Assembly: GCA_027924645.1 (NCBI GenBank)
Contig: BSBN01000297.1
Span: 8,556,001-8,620,000, forward strand
Reading direction: 5' to 3'
From: Cunninghamia lanceolata
Taxonomy: Eukaryota > Streptophyta > Pinopsida > Cupressales > Cupressaceae
DNA: 64,000 nucleotides
Part shown: one piece after another, positions 24,009-35,004 of the stretch
How the letters are laid out: every line of letters starts with the position of its first letter
Numbering within the stretch: the first letter of the stretch is position 1
The notes under the pieces: generated by a model
Seen by the model: the letters and a program-made list of their open reading frames with translations, nothing else
The model's database searches: none
Told to the model about the DNA's origin: nothing
Program-made: the position numbers and the translations under genes

Positions 24009-25259
24009 TGTTGGCACCTATACATTTTTGTTCCCAGACATGCCCCATTTTCCCCCCAAGTTCCATCTAAATCCAATTTTATGCCTTCAGCGTTCAACCC
24101 ATTGATGATAACTGATTAGAAATATCTTTCATAGGTTTTCATTTGTTTGCCTTTTAAAATGTAAGGAAAAAAGCCCCAAAAAGTTGACTAAGTCCCATTT
24201 TCTAGGTGTTTCCTTGTGTTTTCGCCTTGGTTGGAGTTTCAGAGTTTCAGGCTCCTTCCTTCTGTAGTGTTGTCCCTGTCAACTCCGAGGTTCGAGGCTA
24301 AAATTTGCCTAAGTGTTGAAATTTGCACTAAGTGTTTTGGAGTTCAGAGTTCATGCCTTCCGCCTTAGATTATCTATTGGCTCCAAAGTCAGACTCCAAA
24401 TTTTCTCTAAGTGTTATTCATTGAAAAATTCTCCTAAGTGTTTCGGATGCCAGACTTCGAGCCTTTGGCCTTCGGTCTTCTTCATGGCAAGTGTCAAGAA
24501 GAAGCCCGGAGCTCCAAAGTCTGATAGGTCTCCGTGTTCCAATCCCTCTAAGTATGACATGTGCAATGGAGTTCAGAGGTTGGCTCTTCTTCTCTTCTTC
24601 ATGGAAGGCAAAATGGAGAAGGCCCGACGACTGATTCAAAACAAGTTTTCTTTTCTTTGTGCTAAAGGTAGATGGTAGAGCTCCTTTCTTTCCTCTTCCA
24701 GATGGTGAATGCATAAGGCGGAAAGCCTGGGGGCTGATCCCTGGCATTTTCATAATTTTTCCTAAGTGTGTTGGAGGTCAGAGTTCAGGCCTCCTTCCTT
24801 CCATCTTCTTCATGGAAGGAAGAAGATGAAAGGCCCGATGACTCACCCCCTACAAATGTTAATTCTTTCTAGGGAATTCCGCCATTCCACTGAGCCTTTT
24901 GGGTGGACCCACAATAGGCTTGCAGAGCTGCAAGAAGAAGACATGTGGCAAGGTTCGACAACTGATCATCCAAGCAACCCGATGGGCACCACGTGGTACA
25001 CTTTGTGACTCTTTTGCCATTCCATGAAGCATTGCAATGAAGCTTTGTCTATACCCGCAAAACAACAGGAAGCTTCCAAGTAGCTGTAACATCATCCGAA
25101 TTAACTCTAAGGAAAAATGGTGAAGGCCTGAGGCCTGCCCCCCGACGCCTTCATATCTATACATAGGCGATAATTAAGGCAAAAGAACTTGAAAATGATG
25201 AAGGATTGGAGTCTTTTATCAATGAAAATCTTAGTTTGGGAACTCCATAGTTCATTAAC

Positions 25260-26395
25260 TAAGGGGTTCGCCGATCAATGTGATTGTTGATTGAAGCAAA
25301 AGAAGGAGACATCGAAAATTTCTAAATAAAAGAGAGAAATTGCAAGTGTATCAGTGAAAGGCCAAGTTTGGGAAGTCCGTAGTTCCCCAATTATGGGTTT
25401 GGCTGATAGCGAAAAGATCGTGGCAGAGAAATTGGCTAAGACAAATAGAAAGGTAAGGAAAGGCCATTATTGGCAAATTGGTGAAAGTCCCAACTTTCCA
25501 AAAGTTTGATTTTTCCAAAATTTGCCGACAGTGAAGATTTGCCGATAAAGAGACAAGATAAAGTGAAGGAAAAAGGTTCTCAAAATTCACATTTTGCTGA
25601 TAACAAGGCAGCATGGTTCATAAAAGTTGATAGTTGCCAATAATGGAAAAAGAGGTAAGTCACTGAAGTTCTGTATGGTGCACTTTTGTTGATAAGGTAA
25701 AAGTAGACTATGAAAACTTCCTAAGATAGATAAAAGGATTAAAAAAGCTTGCTCAGGCTTGGTTTGAGAAATCAAAGATTTGCTAATAAGGCAAATATGA
25801 CAAAGGGGAAAGCCAAAATTTAACTAAGAAAAATGAAAAAAGGTGGTCTTATTAGTAAATGGGTAGAAGGCCGAACTATCCAAAAGGTTCAAGATTTTGA
25901 GAAATCGCTGATAAGGTGATAAACATAAGAAAAAGGAAGGTTGGAATTTGCTGATGAAAGGCAAAATAGCTCAAGTTTGCAAAAGTCCAAAATTGCCGAT
26001 AAAGTCAAAAAAACTAAGGCAACATGGTTCTGGAAAGTAATATTTTTCCTATAAAGGGCAGGTAAGGCTAGTTCGAAGAAAAAAAGTTTTACCGACTAAG
26101 GGATAACATATGTAGAAAGAAGAAGATAGTTTGCAAAATGTGAAATTTGCTGATAAGGCAAATACAAATACTATGAAAGAAGACAAGGTGGAGGCAAGAT
26201 GAGAGGTTAGTGAAAATGCCAATTCGCCAACAAAGTGAAAATAGGAAGAAGAATGTAGCAGATGGAGTTTAGAAAGAGGAAAAATTGTCGATTAAGGGCA
26301 AAGTGGCTCTAGTTCATAAAAGATGAAATTTGCCAACAGAGTAGGAAATACAAGAAGCTTCTAAAAATGGCAAGTGGCTGATAGGGTGCCCAACA
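25260..26395 (+). repeat. Array of degenerate TTTGCCGATAAGGCAAA-type words in the LTR
   Basis: About 17 variants of TTTGC(C/T)GATAA(A/G)G occur every 40-90 bp, for example near 25,520, 25,545, 25,595, 25,775, 25,905, 25,990 and 26,145. Fuller forms are palindromic (TTTGCC and GGCAAA arms around GATAA). The same array is in the right LTR. GATAAG is the core of plant I-box/GATA-factor sites, so a transcriptional role is possible but inferred. Confidence 0.6.
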
Positions 26396-26844
26396 CGCAC
26401 ATGGTATAGTCACATGTCAGGTGGCTCAAAACTAAATATTTGAACAATATATTGGGGTGTTGTAATTGCTTTAAAAGGATAATTACCTGAAAGTATGCCA
26501 TGATTGCAGGGATATACAAATTGATTTGTATCTAGAATTTAATGAATCTTTAGAACAATGCCATGCAAGTGGTTGGCACAATAAAATTCTTCAATGCACA
26601 AAGGACAAATCAGATCAGTCAAATGTTACAGATGGCAGAAAAAGGAGTAGAACCTTCCCTCTTTATTGCTCAAAGTATAGGAAGAGTGCAAACAATCTTC
26701 CTCTATCATTTTTAGAATTAATTGATCATGGGTTTTTTCTTCCAACGTGCAAATCTTTTGGCAAACTGGGAACTGAATTTATGATAGCGTGGGTGCAGTC
26801 CTTGATAGGGTACAATGCTTAGGAGAATGCAATGAGTTGAAACA

Positions 26845-26853
26845 CTATATATG
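26845..26853 (+). promoter_or_regulatory. Candidate TATA box of the Ty3/gypsy 5' LTR
   Basis: CTATATATG in the context GAAACACTATATATGCATGTG, conserved in the right LTR at 53,780-53,788. It would put the transcription start about 0.9 kb before the LTR end. Placement is by motif and conservation only. Confidence 0.35.
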
Positions 26854-27776
26854 CATGTGTTTGAAATGTAGAAGGGGTTGGTTGGTCAGTTGGGCAATTT
26901 CTCAGCAAGGTTGTGAGTTCCAAAAGGCAGATTAGGAAAGGATATTTTGTAGTATTTGTTTAACATGAAACAATCATGAAATGTATGTAATAGAATTTGT
27001 AAATCTTTGTATCAAATTATTTTTTTTCTCAATTGTTGTAGGTGTTTTTATTAGCAAACCATAATCACAGTTATAGTTTTCTCTTGCCACATTTAGTGAT
27101 ATGAATGTAAGCTTTGATTTGAATGAATGTGACAGTTCTTAATCAATTTTCAAGCTTTGTAAATGGTCATTTTAGTATTGCATAGGGAAGAACATGGTAT
27201 GGTGTTGGATTATTAAGTATTCTCAGTGATTTGGTATTGATGTTCATTGAATTTGATTTATCAAATAGGAAGTTATACACTTCTGTGTGGTTGCTTTTCC
27301 TCTGTTGAACATTAGACTATGTAGCCCAATGGATAGGCACCAGTCTGAGTAGTCTTAGATCACCCAATCTTCAAAACAAAACAATATATCTTATCTTTAG
27401 AAGTAGTAGTAGTTTTATGCATCCTCATTATGTAGGATTTCCATTATCAACTATATAGGGGTCTTATAAAAACTAGTTGTTCTTAGTTGAATGACAAATT
27501 TGGGGCTAAGAAAGTGATTTGGGTTTTGTTGTTCATATTTTTAGTTGTTCATCTGGTTTGATGTCAACACCTGCGTAGGTATACCCCTTTTGAATATCCC
27601 TCTAGAGTTTAAGCTGATCTCAAAGAGCAAAGGAGTCTACCCACTCCTGTAGTTGGCCAAAATCCCCCTTAGCTTGTTGATAAACCTATTCCTATCACCC
27701 TAACGACATCCTTGGCCTAGGTGATTTAGGAATGTTTTAGAGTTTTGGGTTGCAGTAATTTTAGGAACCAAGATTT

Positions 27777-27794
27777 TGGTGCCATTGCCAGGGA
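27777..27794 (+). other. Primer-binding site, tRNA-Asp type
   Basis: TGGTGCCATTGCCAGGGA begins three bases after the LTR. The standard plant tRNA-Asp site is TGGCGCCGTTGCCGGGGA; the three differences (C4T, G8A, G14A) are all transitions at CpG dinucleotides, so this was a perfect site before deamination. Confidence 0.8.
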
Positions 27795-28070
27795 TAAAGT
27801 TACTTTAGCTGTAGCCAAGTTTTAGGCAGCTTATGCATTTTTTAGACCCATGTAACAGTTAGTTTGCAGTTGTGTAGTTTGTTGCTGTGTGTAAGTTGGT
27901 AGTATGTCAACTTATGCCAACATTTTAGATCCATTGCCAGGGAGCCAAGATTTTATTTCTGGTTGATGTGATTTTGAAACAATGTTTGTTCAAGTTTTTC
28001 TTCCTAGTAGGGGAAGTGGTGACTCTGTTTTAATAACCCATAATTAATTTTAGTTTGAAAAAGTTTCATA

Positions 28071-30420
28071 ATGGATAGAGGAAGAAACTAGGAGCAGCTT
28101 GGACATGAGGAATCCTTTGGTAATGCTGGAAATAGGAGTAGGTATAGGGTAAGGAGACCCAATGTGGTACCTACAAGAATCACCCAAGACAATATATTTG
28201 TCGACCTTAGAAGCCAATACACTATACTTCTGAGGACTCTACTGATGACATGCTTAGAACAAACAAAAGACATAATAGGAGTGAGTATGATGTTAGAAGA
28301 AATGAGAATGCTATTGGTAGAGGAAGTAGAGACATATCTAATGATCCATTTTTGAGGTCATTTGGGAATGCTAGTGAGAATGAAGAAATGCATCACAATA
28401 AAGACATCCTAATTCTCCCATTGGATCATTTGGAGGTCAACATGACATTATCCCTAATGAGGGTGATCAATACCAACAACCTGATGATGAGGAAAGAGAA
28501 AGAAGAATCCAGGATGAACTAGATCTACTTGATCATATCAGGAACATACAAAGGGAAGTGCAGGGCTTGCTTGATCAACAACAAGCTCAACTTGCCCAAC
28601 ATGCCCAACAAAATTAGAATGCACAATAGTAGGGCCTAAATCAAAATGCAAATCAACAATGTGCACCCCCACATCACTATAATCAACAACATAATCAGAG
28701 ACAACAACAACATCAAATGGGACAACAGGGCATAAATTAGGCCCCTATTCGCAATATCAACATTTAGCCACCACAAAACCAAGTTAACCAACAACATGAC
28801 AACATTCAAAACATTGGGCATGCACAAAGGTTTGTTGCACAAAGGTAGCTACTTGGAGATGAAAGGTATAAGAAGCTTATTTTCATTGGCATACCTAATT
28901 TTCCTAATCCCATTCCAACTGATATTAGAGGGAAGATTCCTAGATTTTAAGGCAATAATGTCGTCACTGGTGAGGAACATTTGAGGCATTTCATTAATGT
29001 CACTGATGAGTATGAGATTGAAGATGAAGATGTGATGATGAAGTTATTTGTGCACTCATTGAAAGAAAGTGCCAAAGAATGGTACAAGGCTCTCCTTGAT
29101 AACAAAATTGATTCTTGGGAGGAGTTCATGAGAGTATTTAGATTGTAGTATGGGGATATGATTGACCCTAAGTTTTCCATTCATGAATTCACAACCATTA
29201 AAAAGGCCATCAATGAGATAGTAGTTGACTTCAACAACCGCTTCATCATGATAATGAGAAAGGTACCTCCTCATATGAGACCCAATGAATTTATGTGCTT
29301 GGTTTTATACTATGGTGCTTTTGATTAAAAAATAGGATATTGTTTGAGGGACAAGAGTCCACAAACATTAAGAGAGGCCTATGATACAACCATAAACATA
29401 TAAAGTAACATGAGAGCTTCAAGGAAGCATATCAAAGGTATGATGTATTGTCCGAGCCAAATAAGCTAGCTTTCAATATAAACCCCTCACTACCGATGAT
29501 AAATTGGATAAACTTATGAGGGTTGTGAAAGACTTATCATACAAGGTTGGTAGAAATTACAAAGGGTTGCTACCTCAAGGTGTTGCAACACATTTTAATG
29601 AAGGTTGGAGGTTGCATAACAAACCTTATAATACTAATTGGTCTAAGCGACCACAATAAAATGACAGACAGACTACCCCCAGACATGTAAGTTTCAAATA
29701 GCCTAAAAGGGACATGCATGATCCTTTGAGAAAAGGATCAAGTTAATTTTCAAAATGAGTCTTTGTGGTGCTAGGCTTGCTTCCTCCCTCATGACCCAGC
29801 TAATTGTGTGGTGACTCATTCATTGAGCAGAGAAGAAGAATTTTGAAATGAAGAGGGTGTAGTTGAGTATTATGAAGAAGAAATAAATTAGTTTGATGTT
29901 GAATATTATGAGCATATAGGTCAGGGTGCTGATTGTGACAGCCATAAGGAAGATAATCATATTTTCCAATATGATTATGATGAAGGTCCAAAAAAGTATC
30001 AATTGCCAACTCATGATTTTGGGCACTTGAGGGACCTAATGCAGAAAAAATATTAGTAGTCCAAACCTTCAAAAGAGGACATGAAAGCCTTGATTGATGC
30101 AACCATTATGTAGGTCCAAGGAGTCTATCAAATGACAAATAGAAATGTTCTTGTGCATAATTCCCCTAATAAGGAATCAAGAAAACAAAAATCAAATGGA
30201 GATAGGGACAAATGCAAGGGGAACGTGGAGCAGAAAAGTAGTAGTACTCCAAAGAAGAATGTGCCAAAAAAGAAGCATTCGGTGCAGCTGCTAGCAGCGA
30301 AAAAGAAGTATGTGCAGAAGAATCCAGCACCAACAAAGAAACCAGTTACTATACCCATTTTAGGGGTCCATTATCCAAAAGGCTACAATAAGCGTGATCA
30401 GCCTCAGGCATAAAAAGAAT
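28071..30420 (+). pseudogene. gag: Gag of the Ty3/gypsy element, broken
   Basis: A candidate ATG at 28,071 opens MDRGRN followed by TAG. The N-terminal part is Asn/Gln-rich (28,560-28,800, many CAA codons and TAG/TAA stops). The capsid-like retrotransposon gag domain spans about 28,860-29,400: EIEDEDVMMKLFVHSLKESA, EWYKALLDNKIDSWEEFMRV, NRFIMIMRKVPPHMRPNEFM, LRDKSPQTLREAYDT. Near 29,770-29,810 is a knuckle-like Cys/His motif, C(stop)ACFLPHDPANC, with spacing CX2CX3HX4C. A Lys-rich tail follows at 30,130-30,410 (KKNVPKKKHSVQLLAAKKK). Gag would package the RNA in cytoplasmic particles. Stops are mainly TAG/TAA in Gln-like positions. Confidence 0.8.
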
Positions 30421-30449
30421 AAAAAAATGAGAAGACAAAGGAAGAAGGT

Positions 30450-30902
30450 AAGGATATTTCATCCAATCAAGTAATACCTTATATTCCTTGTGCAAATGAT
30501 GTAACTATTTCATGTGATACTCCTTTGCCCAATTATAACCCTATTGATATGGCTCAAGTTTTTAGTCAAATTAGATTTTCTATGCCAATAGTGGAACTCC
30601 TTAGAATCCTTGAACATAGAGATAGGGCAGGGTCATTTATTACTATTATAGATGCACAAAAGCAACTTGTTGTTCCCAATGGTAATGATGAAGGCATAGG
30701 TCATGATGAAACATTTGAGGTTTATTTATGGCCATCTATGGTTACAAACAGGATGGGAGTAGACCCTTTTTACACCACTTTTATCATAAATGGTTGGCTC
30801 TTATAGAACTGTATGCTTGATTCAGGGGCATCCAACAATGTCACGCCACTTGAAATCATGAATGAATTGGGAGTGAAGGTGTCCAAATCCTTTGGTAAGT
30901 GT
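30450..30902 (+). pseudogene. Aspartic protease of the Ty3/gypsy element, 5' part
   Basis: Frame from 30,525: FSQIRFSMPIVELLRILEHR, then VDPFYTTFIINGWLL, TAG, NCMLDSGASNNVTPLEIMNE, where DSGAS (30,819-30,833) is the retropepsin active-site motif (DTGA/DSGA). The reading is cut after FGKC by the nested element and continues in frame at 46,860 once that element and one copy of the 5-bp duplication are removed. The protease would process the polyprotein. One TAG lies just before the active site. Confidence 0.85.
30898..30902. repeat. Target-site duplication AGTGT, left
   Basis: AGTGT flanks the nested element at 30,903-46,854 on both sides (also 46,855-46,859), a perfect 5-bp duplication as Ty3/gypsy-type integrases make. 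Confidence 0.92.
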
Positions 30903-31270
30903 TGTGAGGGGGAAAATAGGTTAATCCAAAAGATTATAAAAACCCTAACATCTACAGAATCTAAAGATAAAAGGAGATTAAAACAAATAACAAATAATAC
31001 CTTGCACCTTTACCTTTCGCCTTCCGTAGTTCGCCTATCTTTCTTTGATCTTGATTGTGAAGCCCTCAGAAGCTACTTGCTTGCTTGCTTGTTGAAGATG
31101 ACAAAGGAAGAACGACTGTGATACTTATGTATTTGAAGATGAGCTTCAAATACAGAAATGGAGTATGAATGAGAATGCTTAAATGGGAGTAGGGGTGCCA
31201 AAGGCGCACTGATATCTCTGCAGCATAAGTTTACACAAAATCCAAATATGAAATGAAGAGAAGAAGGTTG

Positions 31271-31278
31271 TATTTATA
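31271..31278 (-). promoter_or_regulatory. TATA box in the 3' LTR of the G-patch element
   Basis: TATAAATA on the minus strand (CTATAAATACAACC in context), conserved at 46,165-46,172 in the other LTR. It lies about 680 bp into the LTR from its transcriptional start side, giving a ~0.7-kb U3. Confidence 0.65.
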
Positions 31279-31429
31279 GAAGAGAGTGAGGGAAGATCAA
31301 TGGTTGAGAAGAAAAGAAGGAATCAACGGAGGAGGATTGTTGAGGAACGTGCATCCAATAGAAGAAGGACACATATCATTCCAAAAACAACTTAGTTGAG
31401 TTAACGCCTCTCTTGATGAGGATAAGATT

Positions 31430-31940
31430 TGATTTTCTTAAATTAGAATTTATTTTTCTAATTTAAGAGAAGATTTGCTTTAAAGATGTTTTAAAACTGA
31501 TTTTGTTTTTGTAACTCAGAGTTTTGCTTTTATGTGATAAGAGGAAGGTTATTTTTGGAATATAAGAATGATTTTTTGAAGAGATAGAAAGCATAATTAA
31601 ATAAATGAATTTATTTAATTATTTTACAGACAATCGAGAGGAATAAATAAAATATATAAGAATATATTTTATTTTTGTGAGGATTTTTGATTTTATTTAA
31701 ATAAAATTTGCATTTTATTTAAATTTGGAAGAATAAGAGATTTTAATTAAATAATTAAAATTATTTAATTATTTTAGAAGAATGAAGTTGGTGTAAGTGA
31801 TTTTAATTAATTAAATAAATGTGTTTATTTAATTAAATGGGAGGAAGTGAACCACATAAATAAATAAATTTATTTATTTATTGATAGAAGCATATGAAGG
31901 ATGAAATAAATATTTAAATTATTTATTTAAGCAGAGTCAT
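31430..31940. repeat. Train of AT-rich inverted repeats in U3
   Basis: Consecutive short palindromes: CTTAAATTAGAA...TTCTAATTTAAG (31,437-31,470), then blocks built from TTTATTTAAATAAA, TTAAATAATTAAAATTATTTAA, TTAATTAATTAAATAAA...TTTATTTAATTAA, AAATAAATAAATTTATTTATTTA and AAATATTTAAATTATTTATTTA. All are kept in the other LTR at 46,325-46,830. Confidence 0.8.
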
Positions 31941-31960
31941 GTCAATTTTAGGTGTATACA

Positions 31961-31975
31961 TTTTGCCCCTCTTTG
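31961..31975 (-). other. Polypurine tract of the G-patch element
   Basis: CAAAGAGGGGCAAAA on the minus strand abuts the 3' LTR, the expected place for the plus-strand DNA primer, and confirms minus orientation. Confidence 0.75.
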
Positions 31976-32720
31976 ATGCAATGTGTTTTATCACGTTGTT
32001 TCAAAGAATAAGAATTTTTGACAGTGATACATGCCCCAGTTTGCCCCTGGTGCAAGTTTAACGACAGGATGCCCCCTTGGGAGATTAGACGGGGAGACGG
32101 TAGAAAGTCATGAGACGGACAATCTCACGATGAAGAAGAGGAGAAACAGGAGAAGAAATGGTTGGATGCAGAAGAAAGATGGTGAATGATATGTGATGCA
32201 AGATAAAATGATGACATACACAATCAAGCAAGCAAGAATGCACAAATGATACAAGAATAGGCAAGGTATTGCCTCAGTCAAGCAGTAAACCAACGATATA
32301 GATCGATGATGTCTAGTGTCAGAAATGAAACATGTCGTATAAGACTCCGGGTCTGGTTTCAACAATGCAACATCTTGTCTAAGACATTTGATATGATAAC
32401 AATATACGACAGTGTTGTCATTGCAGGGAATGATATATCCCTAGAGCAACATAAAGGATAGTTATGGCTGATTGATATGGTTTACGACAAGATTAGGATC
32501 AAGACCGCTGATTGCGATTGGATAATTTGACAAGATTCGCTTGACTCGATTGGTATGGATTAAGGATAGACTTGCATTTTGATCACTGCTCAGATTGACA
32601 GCTAGAACTGTTGATGAGAGATACAATGATAGATAGAAATTTGATTGATAGAAGAATGACTCGATAGAAGGAATCACAAGCTTTTGCAAACATTGATACT
32701 CTGCATAGAATTTTATTGCA

Positions 32721-32835
32721 TGGGATATGGAGAAATGTATTTGGATATGGATACGGATATGAATTGCAATTAGATACGATATGGATATGGATATGGATAT
32801 GAACTGCAATTGGATATGGTATGGATATGGATATT
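32721..32835. repeat. GATATG hexanucleotide microsatellite
   Basis: Imperfect tandem copies of GGATAT(G/C) in two runs separated by GAACTGCAATT-type spacers that are themselves duplicated. Antisense it reads CATATC, and translation there gives only Ile/Ser/Tyr low complexity. Confidence 0.8.
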
Positions 32836-33569
32836 TGTCATCTTGATATAGCAACTATTTTGAAGAGCTTATTTCATCATTGAGCTTTATTATGTTGTAA
32901 GAAAATACAAGCATCTAGGTATAATTAAACCGAGATGACCTGAGTATTACTTACATGGATTTTGATATAGCAAGTTAATACAAGCATCTAGTCAAACTTG
33001 AATCTAGATGACCTGAGTACTTCTTGCATTTCAACGGACAAGGATTGCCCCTTTTCATGTTTAGACCTCAGAGTCCTCGATGATCTTTTGCTGATCATGT
33101 CGTTAGACAAAAGTCGTCACATTACTACAGTTTAATCCACAAGCAGCAGATAAAGAAAAAATATTATGCCTCCATCATAGCATCTCTAGCTTTCGGCATC
33201 CTTGAGTAGCATAGGAAGACATAATGACAAAAATTCAAGACCTTGTAAGTTAACCTGTGGACAAAACTTCTTTGCATTAGATGTGTCTTTTGCCATAATT
33301 AATACAGAATCATTTTGAGTGTTTTGATATGGTGCTGCGCTTTGTTTAGGACAGGTTGATGTTTTGAGCCAAGGACTTTTGTTATTGGGTAGCTTGCTTT
33401 GCTACTCTTGCTTGTCTAGTGAAAGGTATCACAATCCTTTATTGGCATCCTCTTAGAAAGTGTGGCATTCAAGAATCCAAATCCATAACTAGGTCGAGGA
33501 GTTGCCCCTAGTTTAGATGACGATTGACTTATTATGAGTGAGACGACAGACAGACATGGAGAGACGGAC

Positions 33570-33870
33570 CCTAAGGGACTGACCTAGTGCCTCGGGGGCT
33601 CATTGCTAAATGGCCTTGCCTACGTGATGACGTAGAGGCAACGTAGTTCGGGGTAAACCCTAGCGGACCTAAGACCTAGGTGATGGCAAAGTGGTGCAGA
33701 AATAGCATGGACTCAGGTTGACAGAAGGACTAGACATGGAACAGACGGGACCGTGGAGTGGAGTGAAGTGAAGCCTCGAGGGCGCATTAAGAATGGCCTT
33801 GCCTATGTGATAACTTAGAGGCGACGTAGTTCGACGGAGAACCCTAATGGACCTAAGCTATGGATTAGAT
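33570..33870. repeat. Diverged tandem repeat, ~185-bp period
   Basis: Two blocks share GCCTCG(G/A)GGGC, AATGGCCTTGCCTA(C/T)GTGAT, TAGAGGC(A/G)ACGTAGTTCG and ACCCTA(G/A)(C/T)GGACCTAAG, starting near 33,590 and 33,773. GC-richer than the flanks and not coding. Confidence 0.65.
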
Positions 33871-35004
33871 GAGACATGATATGGAACAGATATAGGTCAG
33901 ATAGGGATCAGACATGGAACATATATGGAACAACTATGGACAAGATATGGAACAGATAACATTGATGACAGAGGCTATGCTAGCTTGACACTGTGGATAG
34001 GATACTGGATAAGAATTATGGATAGCCCTAATGCTAGATACTAATGACAAGGGAAACACCATGGATAGGCAGACGTAAGGGTGATAAAGAATGGAACGGG
34101 TACGTATGGGGATGGGCAATAGTGGATTGAAGGAATCCAAGATGTGATCTCGAAGGACTATGCCGCATAGGAATAACATGCCCCATTGTAGGTAGAATAC
34201 GTAGGATTTTTCATGACAATGTTTATGACGACAGGAGGATGAGAGGATAATGAAGGATTTGTGTGGTTTTGGAGGGATAAGGTATGTCAAGAGACATCTA
34301 GAACATTTGTCAACAGTGTGCCCCCAATCTTTATCAAGATCAAAAAATAGAGGAAAGGAAGATCAGGATGGATGGACACGACAAGATAGGTATGTAATGG
34401 ATAGAAGGATATGATAGGAAATGGTATGGAAGGAAATTGGTAGGAGAAAAGTGATATGCCGATGAGACAAGGTGCCCCCAAGTGTAGGTGACATAGAAGA
34501 TCAACTTACACATGATGCATGTTTCCCAGGTTTTCATCATGGTACTTATCCAAGGCATCTGTTTGCCAGATTTTCACCATTGGATGAAGGGATTTTTTTT
34601 TTTGAATATTTGGATGGGAGAAGGTGAACACAGAAAGGAGAGACTCAAGTATGTAGTTCCATGAAAGGTCAAGTGTGCTCATAGATGTTGGTAAGGGATT
34701 GCATGAAAGTGAGATATGAGTATGTAGATAGCGGATTATGGAAGGTGCGATAGTGGATGATGATGCAGAATACAGAAGGACTTATGCAAGGATGGAAGGA
34801 AGGTTTATGCAAAAGCATGGACCCTAGGATGAGGGAGATATGTAGGATAGTAGTGGAAGGGAGGGGAGATGGAGTTATATGGAAGTGTTGTGGAATAGAA
34901 GGGAACCGTGACCAATGGTTGCACGTACTGTGATAAACATTGAAGCTGATGATAGGAGGGTGGTGTAGGAAGCAATGGAGATTTTTGCTTGGTGGATGAA
35001 TGAT

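Larger units (their letters stand above)
24009..27773 (+). repeat. 5' LTR of the Ty3/gypsy element
   Basis: Starts TGTTGGCACC and ends GGAACCAAGA, against GGAACCAACA at the right LTR. Unusually long at 3.77 kb. It contains a long array of GCCGATAA-type words in its middle third and a TATA-like box near 26,845. Several short ORFs inside it have no coding character. Confidence 0.9.
30903..31960 (-). repeat. 3' LTR of the G-patch element
   Basis: 1,058 bp, same length as its partner, about 98% identical by eye count. In transcription order (minus): U3 with AT palindromes, TATA at 31,271-31,278, then R-U5 to 30,903. Confidence 0.92.
31976..35004 (-). other. 3' untranslated internal region of the G-patch element
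   Basis: No ORF with recognisable domains on either strand. It holds a GATATG hexamer repeat (32,721-32,835), a diverged ~185-bp tandem repeat (33,570-33,870) and several runs of GATATGGAACAGAT-like words (33,870-33,960). In an autonomous element this is where protease, RT and integrase would be; I see no trace of them. Confidence 0.6.

Noticed and set aside
24313..24678. 121-codon ORF in the left LTR (partly repeated at 51,247)
   Set aside because: It lies in LTR sequence, is disrupted in the other LTR and shows no domain; chance ORF.
32462..32854. 130-codon minus-strand ORF rich in Ile, Ser and His
   Set aside because: Its composition comes from the GATATG microsatellite and flanks; not a credible protein.
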